Source: Myxococcales bacterium
GTDB lineage: Bacteria > Myxococcota > UBA796 > SXON01
Assembly: GCA_009692585.1 (NCBI GenBank)
Contig: SHYX01000005.1
Coordinates: forward strand, 105,784 to 169,783
Direction: 5' to 3'
Length of the DNA stretch: 64,000 nucleotides
The notes below the pieces were generated by a model. The model ran no database searches. It saw nothing but the letters and a program-made list of their open reading frames with translations, and was not told where the DNA came from. Below, one piece after another: positions 57,367 to 64,000 of the stretch. The first letter of the stretch is position 1. Each line of letters opens with the position of its first letter. Position numbers and translations under genes: made by a program.

Positions 57367-60204
57367 ATCATCGCGTTTGTTACCCTCATCGTCCCGCTTG
57401 CCGTCGCCGCCGAGCCAGCGCTGGACCTGGGCGAGGAGGCGGACCTCCATTTCGAGCTGGGGGTGGCTGCGTACCGGCGTCGCGACTACCTCGGCGCGCT
57501 GGAACATCTGCTGCTGTCCAACCGTCTCGCGCCCAACCGGAACGTGGTGTTCAACGTCGCGCGGGCGTACGAGCAACTGGGCCGGTACCCCGAGGCGTTC
57601 CGCCACTACACCGACTACCGCGCGGTCGAAGCGGACCCGGAGCGGCAGCGCGCGGCGGACGAGGCGTTGGCGCGCATCCGGCCGGCGGTCGCGCTGGTGC
57701 TCGTCGAGTCCGACCCCCCGGGCGCCCAGATCTTCGTCGATCGCGTCGATCTCGGTGCGCGCGGTCAGACGCCGCGCGTCCTGGCTCTGGATCCTGGGGA
57801 GCACACGATTCTCTTGGCCCGCGAGAACTTCTACGAGGCCCGTGCCACCAACATCGCAGCGGTAGTGGGCAAACAGGGTCGCGTCGCGCTTTCGTTGGAG
57901 GCGATCCTCGGCACGGTCGCGCTGACCGGCCGGCCTGAGGGCGCCACGGTGCGTGTGGACGCGGAGGATGGCGCGGTGGTTGGCCAGCTCCCCGTCGCGC
58001 TGCGGTTGTCTCCCGGCCCCCACATGCTCATCGTGTCGGCGCCCGGCTACCGGAGCGCTCGCCAACTCATCCAGGTTGCCGCCGAAAGCGAGGTCCCGGC
58101 GGTGGTGGAGCTGCCGCTCATCACCGGCACGATGCTGGTCGACGCGATCGAGAAGGGCGCGCTCATCGAGATTGACGGTGTTGCCGCTGGATTCACCCCG
58201 GCCGTCCTGCCCTCGGTTCCCGCGGGAAGGCACACGTTGCGCGTCAGCCTCCCCGGCTACCGGGCGTGGGAAAAGTCGGTCGAGATCGAGGCGGACGGCC
58301 GCGTCAGCGTGGAGGCGGCGCTGCGTCCGCTGCAGGAGGTCACCGCCGCGAGCCGGCAGACGCAGCTGGTCGAGGATGCGCCGGCGAGCGTCAGCATCAT
58401 CTCGGCCGAGGAGATTCGCGCCTTCGGATACCAGACGCTGTACGAGGCCCTCAGCGGAACGCGGGGCATCTACCAATCCAACGACCGGGTGTACGAGTAC
58501 CTCGGCGTACGCGGGTTCAGCCGGCCCGGGGACTACGGGAATCGCCTGTTGAGCACCTACGATGGGCACTCGCTCAACGACGACCTGCTCGGGGCGTCGT
58601 ACGTGGGCACGGACCTGATGCCCGATCTGGCTGATGTCGAGAGAATCGAGGTGGTCCGCGGGCCTGGCTCCGCTCTCTATGGGTCAAACGCTTTCTTCGG
58701 CGTGGTCAACGTCGTCACGAGAGAACGTGAGAGCACGCGCCCCTCCCACGTCTCGGTGGCGGCGGGCGCTCCCGGGTTTGGACGGGCGCGCGCGAGTGCC
58801 TCGGGTGTCGCCGGCAAGTCCGGCGGTTGGTGGTTGTCGGCCGATGGGTTTTTCGGTCAGGGTGACCCACCCGAGTTGGAGCCGCCGTGGCAGGTCAGCC
58901 GGGCTGAGCGCGCCGACTACGACCAGTCGGCCGGCGCGGGCGCACGCGGCAAACTCTGGGCGGGGCCGTGGACCGCGGTCGCTTACGCCAATTACCGCGA
59001 CAAGCGCGTGCCCACCGGAGCCTTCGGCACGGTCGTCGGCGATCCACGGGCCCGTAGTGTGGACGGGCGCGGCTTCGCAGAGCTGCGGTTCGAGCCTGAG
59101 CTGGGCAAGACGGGTCAGCTCTTCACCCGCCTGTACGTGGACCGCTACGACTACGCTGGCGCCTACCCCTACGACGAGGGCGGCGATGTCCGGTACGTGC
59201 TTCGTGACTCCTGGCACGGGACATGGCTGGGCGCCGAGGCGCGCGGCGTGGGGGCCGTCCTCCCCTGGTTGCGGGTGACAGGGGGGCTCGCCGGCGAGGC
59301 GCGGGTCCAGGCCGATCTGCGTGGCGAAGAAGACGGCGAGGCCTACTTGGACGAATCGATGCCGGCACAGTCCGGCGCGGTCTACGCGGTGGTGGACGCG
59401 GATGCGGGCAAGGCGCTGACGGCCTCGGTCGGCGCGAGGCTGGACTACTTCAGCACCGTGGGGCCGACCGTGAACCCGCGCGCGGCGCTCATCCTGCGGC
59501 CGGCTGCCAATCACACCGTCAAGTTGCTGGGCGGCCGGGCGTTCCGGGCACCGTCGCCCTACGAACTCGCCTACAACGACAACGGGGTCACCCAGGTGGC
59601 GGCGTCGGACTTGTCACCCGAGACGATCCTGACCGGCGAGATCGAGTACACCCTCCGTTTCGGCGAGGTCGGCAGCACCGTGCTCTCCGTCTACTACGAT
59701 CGGATCGATTCGTTGATCTCGCTGGTCGAGCGCGACGACGGCCTGCTCGCCTACCAGAACGAGTCCGGCGTGGTCCAGACGGGCGGCGCCGAGCTGGAGT
59801 TGCGTCGCGACTGGCGTGCGGGCTGGATGGTGGCCCTGAGTCAGTCCGTGCAACGAGCCCGGTCGGGCGATCTGCTCGAAGGGGACCCGCTCACCAACAG
59901 TCCCGCGTACCTGGCGGCCCTCAAGGCGGCCGCGCCGCTCATTCCGGGGCAGGTCCGTGGCGCCACTCGGCTGGTGTTCGAGACCGGCCGGGTGGTGGGC
60001 GCCGGCCAGGATGACACGACCCCGGCGCTCTTCTGGGACGTCACCCTCAGCGGTGCGGTGCCCAGCCTGCGGCTGGACTGGACGCTCGGCGCTCGGAACC
60101 TGCTGGATTGGACGGTGGCGTGGCCGGCGGGGGACGACGGTTGGCAGACCACCTTGTTGCAGCCCGGGCGCTCGTTCACGCTCGAGATCACGGTGGCGCT
60201 GTGA
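57367..60204 (+). CDS. TonB-dependent receptor with N-terminal TPR and PEGA domains; probable ATC start
   Basis: The 945-residue product (from 57367) has a signal peptide (IAFVTLIVPLAVAAEP), a TPR-like region, three PEGA repeats (ESDPPGAQIFVDRVDLG, GATVRVDAEDGAVVG, KGALIEIDGVAAGFTP), a TonB plug (VEDAPASVSIISAEEIRAFG, GVRGFSRPGDYGNR, EVVRGPGSALYGSNAFFGVV) and an outer-membrane barrel ending in FTLEITVAL. No ATG, GTG or TTG lies between the kinase stop and GTG 57463, but starting there would remove the signal peptide. ATC at 57367, with GGAGAGGTGA just upstream, fits. It shares the PEGA type with the adjoining kinase. Confidence 0.9.
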   Translation: MIAFVTLIVPLAVAAEPALDLGEEADLHFELGVAAYRRRDYLGALEHLLLSNRLAPNRNVVFNVARAYEQLGRYPEAFRHYTDYRAVEADPERQRAADEALARIRPAVALVLVESDPPGAQIFVDRVDLGARGQTPRVLALDPGEHTILLARENFYEARATNIAAVVGKQGRVALSLEAILGTVALTGRPEGATVRVDAEDGAVVGQLPVALRLSPGPHMLIVSAPGYRSARQLIQVAAESEVPAVVELPLITGTMLVDAIEKGALIEIDGVAAGFTPAVLPSVPAGRHTLRVSLPGYRAWEKSVEIEADGRVSVEAALRPLQEVTAASRQTQLVEDAPASVSIISAEEIRAFGYQTLYEALSGTRGIYQSNDRVYEYLGVRGFSRPGDYGNRLLSTYDGHSLNDDLLGASYVGTDLMPDLADVERIEVVRGPGSALYGSNAFFGVVNVVTRERESTRPSHVSVAAGAPGFGRARASASGVAGKSGGWWLSADGFFGQGDPPELEPPWQVSRAERADYDQSAGAGARGKLWAGPWTAVAYANYRDKRVPTGAFGTVVGDPRARSVDGRGFAELRFEPELGKTGQLFTRLYVDRYDYAGAYPYDEGGDVRYVLRDSWHGTWLGAEARGVGAVLPWLRVTGGLAGEARVQADLRGEEDGEAYLDESMPAQSGAVYAVVDADAGKALTASVGARLDYFSTVGPTVNPRAALILRPAANHTVKLLGGRAFRAPSPYELAYNDNGVTQVAASDLSPETILTGEIEYTLRFGEVGSTVLSVYYDRIDSLISLVERDDGLLAYQNESGVVQTGGAELELRRDWRAGWMVALSQSVQRARSGDLLEGDPLTNSPAYLAALKAAAPLIPGQVRGATRLVFETGRVVGAGQDDTTPALFWDVTLSGAVPSLRLDWTLGARNLLDWTVAWPAGDDGWQTTLLQPGRSFTLEITVAL

Positions 60205-60344
60205 CCGGGGCGCCATCGGACGGCTCGCGCTCCCTGGCCGAGGCCGTGCGCGCGGCGGCGCGCCGCCTGCTCGAACGGCTCCTGGTCCGACTCGCTCCCA
60301 GCCACCGTCAGAACGCCAGCGGGAACAACCAGTCGCAGCGCTGA
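60201..60344 (+). CDS. Small ORF (47 residues) overlapping the TonB receptor stop
   Basis: A GTG overlaps the receptor TGA as GTGA and opens a 47-codon frame with an amphipathic Arg/Leu-rich helix (LAEAVRAAARRLLERLLVRL) and a polar tail. GC-rich third positions and the coupled start favour translation, but it is short and no homologue is known to me. It could be a peripheral membrane peptide. It lies in the 213-bp gap between receptor and OmpA genes. Confidence 0.35.
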   Translation: MTGAPSDGSRSLAEAVRAAARRLLERLLVRLAPSHRQNASGNNQSQR

Positions 60345-60417
60345 AAGCGGTCCCGGAGTGGCGAAAGCGCCGCCCGCCCGCTACCTAAGTGCCGCGGCTG
60401 TATGCGGAGGTCGTTTG

Positions 60418-61866
60418 GTGCTGGTTCTGGCTTCGTTCGCCCATGCGGCTGGCTACTCGCTCGATGTCGAAATGGCACGTACGGGCTTCTCTTTGGCGCC
60501 CCCCGGCCTGGACGCGCCCGAGGTGCAGAAGCGGGGCCACGTGCGCGCCGGCATTCTGGTGCAGTACGAGCTGAACCCGCTGGTGCTGGTGGTGGACGAC
60601 GTCGAGGTCGGGTCGGTGGTGGCGAACCGCTTCGACATTCAGCTCGGGGCCTCCATCGACGTGTCTCGCAAGCTGGCCGTGCGCGCGACGCTGCCGATGG
60701 CCGCCAATTTTGGGAGCGGAATCGACGCGTTGGCCGCCGACGGGTTCGGGGCCCGGGACCTCAGCGCCGGGGTGCGCTACGAAATCCTTGCGAACAAGCT
60801 GATGGCGTTGGGCGCGCACGCGGACCTGTTGGTTCCGATATCCACGGCCGACAGCTACTTTGGCGAGGTCAGCCCCCGCTTTGTGCCCGGGGTGTCCTTC
60901 GCTGCCAAGCCGGGCGAGCTGCGGGTGGCGGCCGACGTCGGCCTCATGCTGCGGGGCCCGGTCACGACGCAGCAGACGCTCAACGCCGGGCAGGAGTTCA
61001 CGGCGGCGGTCGATGTCAGCTACAGGCTCCTCAAGGACCTGGTCACTCCCCACCTCTTCATGCTCACCCGCGTGGGACTGACCGACTCCGGCGCCGCAAG
61101 CTTCCCGCTGGAGGTGCTCGGCGGCGCCCAGGTCAAGGTGAACAAAGAGTGGTACGTCGACGTGTACGGCGGGCGCGGGCTGACTGCCGGATATGGTGCG
61201 ACTGACGCCCGGATCATCGCGGGGGTCACCTTCAACCGGATGCCGCGGGACGAAAAGCTGCTCGACACCGGGCCGGTCACGGTCTTCGACGCCAGGGTGA
61301 CCGACGCTGAGCTCGACAAGATCATCGAAGAGCCGGACCCCGAGCCCGAGCCGGTTCAGAAGGAGCTCGCGGTGGTCACCCAACAGGAGATCGTCATCCG
61401 GGATCCGATCCAGTTCGTGGTCGGCAACGAGCGGATTCTGGCCGCCAGCCAACCCACCCTCGACTTCGTCGCCAAGCTCATGGCCGAAAACGCCGACATC
61501 CAGGGGCTGATCATCGAGGGACACGCCTCCGGTGAGGGTAGCTTCGAGTACAACTACGAGCTGTCGCGCAAACGTTCGGAGGTGATCTTCCGCGAACTGG
61601 TGGAAAGCGGAGTGAGCCCCAGCCGGCTCAGTTACCGCAGCTGGGGAGAGGTCCTGCCCGTGAAAGAAGGGGATGACGCGGCGAACCGGCGGGTGGTCTT
61701 CACCATCGGACGCCGCCTGGCCCCCGGCGAGCCCAACGCCGGTTGGGACACCGCGATCAAACTGCCGTGGAACGGGGAGGCGCGCAGCATTCCGGGCCCG
61801 TCGCTGCCACCCCCGCCCGAAACGACCGAAAGGAAGCTCGAGATCGACGAGGAGGAAGGAAAGTGA
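60418..61866 (+). CDS. OmpA-family outer-membrane protein
   Basis: The 482-residue product has a signal peptide (MLVLASFAHAAG), a beta-barrel-like region of about 270 residues, a proline/glutamate linker (EEPDPEPEPVQKE) and a C-terminal OmpA-like peptidoglycan-binding domain (FVVGNERILAASQPTLDF, IIEGHASGEGSFEYNYELS, NRRVVFTIG). The GTG at 60418 has GGAGG exactly 6 nt upstream and gives a proper signal peptide, so it is preferred to GTG 60358. It probably links the outer membrane to the wall next to the receptor. Confidence 0.9.
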   Translation: MLVLASFAHAAGYSLDVEMARTGFSLAPPGLDAPEVQKRGHVRAGILVQYELNPLVLVVDDVEVGSVVANRFDIQLGASIDVSRKLAVRATLPMAANFGSGIDALAADGFGARDLSAGVRYEILANKLMALGAHADLLVPISTADSYFGEVSPRFVPGVSFAAKPGELRVAADVGLMLRGPVTTQQTLNAGQEFTAAVDVSYRLLKDLVTPHLFMLTRVGLTDSGAASFPLEVLGGAQVKVNKEWYVDVYGGRGLTAGYGATDARIIAGVTFNRMPRDEKLLDTGPVTVFDARVTDAELDKIIEEPDPEPEPVQKELAVVTQQEIVIRDPIQFVVGNERILAASQPTLDFVAKLMAENADIQGLIIEGHASGEGSFEYNYELSRKRSEVIFRELVESGVSPSRLSYRSWGEVLPVKEGDDAANRRVVFTIGRRLAPGEPNAGWDTAIKLPWNGEARSIPGPSLPPPPETTERKLEIDEEEGK

Positions 61867-63050
61867 GCGTCATTCTGCTCCTCGCCGCGGCGCTCGCCGA
61901 CGAGTGCGAGAACCTGCTCACGCAGGACATCAACTGCAACAACATCGACGTCGACGACGACCTGCCCGTCAATCTGGGCGACCCGACCTGCCTCGCCAAC
62001 GTCGACAGCTTCGGCGACCCCTACGAGTCGGCCGACTACTACTACGACTACTACAGCTTCAAGTGCAGCTACCTGCTTATCGACCTGGACGTCGATCTCG
62101 ACGGGTTCTCCGCGGGCGCCAAAGACTTCCCGGAGGGGTCGCCCTACCCGGACATCACGGTCACCCTGGCGTGCGACAACTGCCCGACAACCTTCAACGA
62201 CGACCAGACGGACGCGGACTGCGACTACATCGGCGATGCCTGCGACAACTGCACCGCGGTCGAAAACCACGAGCAGACCAACAGCGACGCCGACCTGCTC
62301 GGCGATGCCTGCGACAACTGCCCGTACACCGACAACGAAGACCAGCTGGATGACGACGGGGACGGCGCCGGTGACGCCTGCGACAACTGTGTGGAAGCCA
62401 ACAACCAGGACGACCTCGACAACGACGGGCTCGGCGACGACTGTGACAACTGCCCGAACGTCGCCAACGTCGAGCAGACCGACGTCGACGGCGACGCGGG
62501 TCAGAACGGCGGCGACGCCTGTGATCTGTGCCCCGAGTTGCCGTCCGCCCAGGAAGACCTCGATGTGGACGGCGTGGGCGACGACTGCGACAACTGCCCG
62601 GACGACTACAATCGTGACCAGGCCGACAGCGATCTGGACGGGGTGGGTGACGCTTGCGACCGGTGTCCGGCGGCTCCCGAGCCCAGTAATGTCGACACCG
62701 ACAAAGACGGCATCGGCGATGCCTGCGACATCTGCAAGACCGTGTCCGACAAGGCCCAACTCGACGCCGATGCCGACGGGGTCGGCGACTCCTGCGACCT
62801 CTGTCCCGATCTCGTCGATGCCGAAAACCTCGATTTCGACGGCGACGTGGTCGGTGACGAGTGCGACGTGTGTCCGCTGGTTGCCGACGTCGAGCAGGGC
62901 GACAGCGACGGCGACGGCAAGGGTGACCTCTGCGACTTCGACTCGCTGGTGGGCGGCGGTGGTTCCTGCGGACCGGAATCGGGCGCGGGCGGCGTGGCGG
63001 TGGCGTGGGCTGCGGCCGTCGTGGCGCGCCGTCGTCGTCAGGTCCGGTAG
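61863..63050 (+). CDS. Thrombospondin type 3 repeat protein with MYXO-CTERM-like tail
   Basis: The 395-residue product starts at GTG 61863, overlapping the OmpA stop as GTGA, with GGAGGAAA just upstream. After a signal peptide (MSVILLLAAALA) come about ten calcium-binding repeats of the form DxDGxGDACDNCP (about 100-360), then a glycine linker, one cysteine, a hydrophobic stretch and RRRRQVR at the C-terminus, which resembles a MYXO-CTERM anchor. It is an acidic surface or periplasmic rod. Coupled translation with OmpA suggests the two work together. The end overlaps the convergent gene by 13 bp. Confidence 0.88.
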   Translation: MSVILLLAAALADECENLLTQDINCNNIDVDDDLPVNLGDPTCLANVDSFGDPYESADYYYDYYSFKCSYLLIDLDVDLDGFSAGAKDFPEGSPYPDITVTLACDNCPTTFNDDQTDADCDYIGDACDNCTAVENHEQTNSDADLLGDACDNCPYTDNEDQLDDDGDGAGDACDNCVEANNQDDLDNDGLGDDCDNCPNVANVEQTDVDGDAGQNGGDACDLCPELPSAQEDLDVDGVGDDCDNCPDDYNRDQADSDLDGVGDACDRCPAAPEPSNVDTDKDGIGDACDICKTVSDKAQLDADADGVGDSCDLCPDLVDAENLDFDGDVVGDECDVCPLVADVEQGDSDGDGKGDLCDFDSLVGGGGSCGPESGAGGVAVAWAAAVVARRRRQVR

Positions 63051-63709
63051 CGCCAGAACGCCCAGGTGATGCGGGCTCCCGCGCGCACCGTGCCGCGCAC
63101 CGTGCCGCTGATCTTGCTCTGACCCACGCGCACGCGGCAGTGCACCGGCACTTCGACCACGCGGAGCCCCGCGCCCAGCGCCTTGAGGTGCATCTCGACG
63201 TTCCAGCCCCAGGTGGGGTCACCCATCGCCAGGGAGACCAGGGCGTCGTAGCGGATGGCGCGGAAGGGCCCCATGTCGCGGGAAGCGTGGCCGGTGCTCA
63301 GTCGCAGCAGCATGCTGGCCCACTGGTTGCCCCATCGTTGCTGCGGGGGCAGGGCGCCACGCTCGGCCAGGCGGGTGCGATCCCCCAGCACCAGGTCGGC
63401 CTCGCCACGCTCGATCGGCGCCAGGAGCGTCGGGAGGTCGGCTGGGTCGACGCTCTGGTCGCCATCCCACACCACGATCACGTCGGGCGGGTCGCTGGCA
63501 AGGTGACGGATGCCGGCCAGGACTGCGCCGCCGTACCCCCGCGGCGACCACGTCACCACCTCGGCCCCCGCGGCGCGCGCGATCGCCGCGGATGTGTCGC
63601 GCGAGCCGTTGTCGCAGACCACCACGCGTACGCCGGGGGGCATGTGGGCCAGGACCCCCGGGAGCGCCAACTCCTCGTCCAGCACGGGGATGAGCACTGC
63701 GACACGCAC
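63038..63709 (-). CDS. Glycosyltransferase family 2 protein
   Basis: The 223-residue product has the GT2 pattern: VAVLIPVLDEELALPGVLAHM, VVVCDNGSRDTSA, GYGGAVLAGIRHL, VIVVWDGDQSVDPADL (DxD metal site) and a C-terminal KISGTVRGTVRAG motif as in polyprenyl-phosphate glycosyltransferases. No membrane helix follows. The start is GTG 63709, 8 nt after a TTAGCG element; the longer frame upstream has no family similarity and runs through the intergenic region. Confidence 0.87.
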   Translation of the reverse strand: MRVAVLIPVLDEELALPGVLAHMPPGVRVVVCDNGSRDTSAAIARAAGAEVVTWSPRGYGGAVLAGIRHLASDPPDVIVVWDGDQSVDPADLPTLLAPIERGEADLVLGDRTRLAERGALPPQQRWGNQWASMLLRLSTGHASRDMGPFRAIRYDALVSLAMGDPTWGWNVEMHLKALGAGLRVVEVPVHCRVRVGQSKISGTVRGTVRAGARITWAFWRYRT

Positions 63710-63718
63710 GCGGGGAGC

Positions 63719-63724
63719 GCTAAC
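63719..63724 (-). promoter_or_regulatory. TTAGC element close to the GT2 start (possible leaderless promoter)
   Basis: GTTAGC on the minus strand lies 10-15 nt before the GTG and no ribosome binding site is visible between. It is the fourth or fifth case of this arrangement in the window. The remaining gap to 63954 shows nothing else clear apart from a short CGCCGATC direct repeat. Confidence 0.35.
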
Positions 63725-63954
63725 GTGCCCAGCCGACCGGGGGCGGCCGCCTGCCGGCGCCGCGCTCTCGCTACGGGCGGAGCCCTCCGCTCGCTCGCTG
63801 CCGCGCCGCCTCCCCGAAGGACGCTGTCCGGTTCGCCGATCTTCGCCGATCCAGGGCGATCGCAAAGTCATCGGTGGCTCCCCTGGGGATCGACCAACGC
63901 CGTGAATTCTGATCTACTGGCCGCGGCGTCGTCCCGTCCGCCGCGAGGTAGACC

Positions 63955-64000
63955 ATGGCCGACGCCTCCGAGCACCGGGGCCTGCGCCACAGCCTCGTGG
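63955..64000 (+). CDS. Start of a gene cut by the window edge
   Basis: ATG with a GAGGT site 5-9 nt upstream opens a frame MADASEHRGLRHSLV that continues beyond the window. Too short for identification. Confidence 0.5.
   Translation, partial: MADASEHRGLRHSLV

Noticed and set aside
62160..62940. Regularly spaced short DNA repeats resembling a CRISPR-like array
   Set aside because: They encode thrombospondin type 3 repeats (DGxGDACDNCP) in a single open frame, vary in sequence and length, and have no cas genes nearby.

Overview
The window is GC-rich, densely coded chromosomal DNA whose content points to a member of the Myxococcota (deltaproteobacterial, Haliangium/Polyangia-like). The evidence is: many short-signal lipoproteins; thrombospondin-type-3, MopE and FG-GAP calcium-binding repeat proteins, two of them with MYXO-CTERM-like tails; a eukaryote-like Ser/Thr kinase with PEGA domain; a complete lower mevalonate pathway with type II IPP isomerase; and a bacterial microcompartment (BMC) whose shell inventory matches the one I recall for Haliangium ochraceum. 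No rRNA, tRNA, CRISPR array, insertion sequence or prophage was recognised. Genes are tightly packed with many ATGA/GTGA stop-start overlaps.

Layout. 1-8.4 kb: end of a LivF-type ABC ATPase, a TIGR03790-like lipoprotein, an OmpA/TSP3 protein, an LtaS-like sulfatase, a diacylglycerol-kinase-like protein and small envelope proteins. 8.5-9.7 kb: a satellite BMC pair (four-cluster ferredoxin plus double BMC-T shell protein). 9.8-22.7 kb: ABC-F protein, N-formylglutamate amidohydrolase-like protein, thiolase, Hsp33, phosphatase, two coupled glycosyltransferases, metallophosphoesterase and a MopE-repeat protein. 22.7-32.6 kb: M13 peptidase, IPP isomerase, then the operon acyl-CoA synthetase > HMG-CoA reductase > mevalonate kinase > diphosphomevalonate decarboxylase > phosphomevalonate kinase. 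32.9-41.2 kb: orphan peptide-binding lipoprotein, a shortened CotH-like protein, an orphan ABC ATPase, lipoproteins and tandem cyclophilins. 41.2-45.2 kb: rsh, gmk, yicC and a small gene, all minus strand. 45.3-51.5 kb: main BMC operon. 51.6-55.2 kb: lipoprotein, catalytically degenerate asparagine-synthetase homologue, cysteine-free peroxiredoxin homologue and a broken FG-GAP gene. 55.3-63.7 kb: DedA-like protein, then a plus-strand envelope/signalling cluster (PEGA kinase > TPR-PEGA-TonB receptor > small ORF > OmpA > TSP3 protein), and a GT2 glycosyltransferase.

How the parts work together. The BMC operon encodes one BMC-H, two BMC-T and three BMC-P proteins, an aldehyde dehydrogenase with an N-terminal encapsulation-peptide-like helix and a class II aldolase with a C-terminal one. 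A rhomboid protease gene sits inside the operon. The third BMC-T lies 40 kb away beside the ferredoxin. The likely chemistry is aldol cleavage of a sugar phosphate and CoA-dependent oxidation of the aldehyde, but no phosphotransacylase or alcohol dehydrogenase is in the window. The thiolase at 14 kb could supply acetoacetyl-CoA to the mevalonate genes, but HMG-CoA synthase is not here.

Unexpected structure: a roughly 200-bp intergenic repeat present twice, 22 kb apart, in the same orientation relative to the gene it precedes; a recurring TTAGC/TAGCC element just upstream of start codons, sometimes so close that leaderless mRNAs are implied; and a TonB receptor gene that appears to start at ATC directly after, and in frame with, the kinase stop codon.
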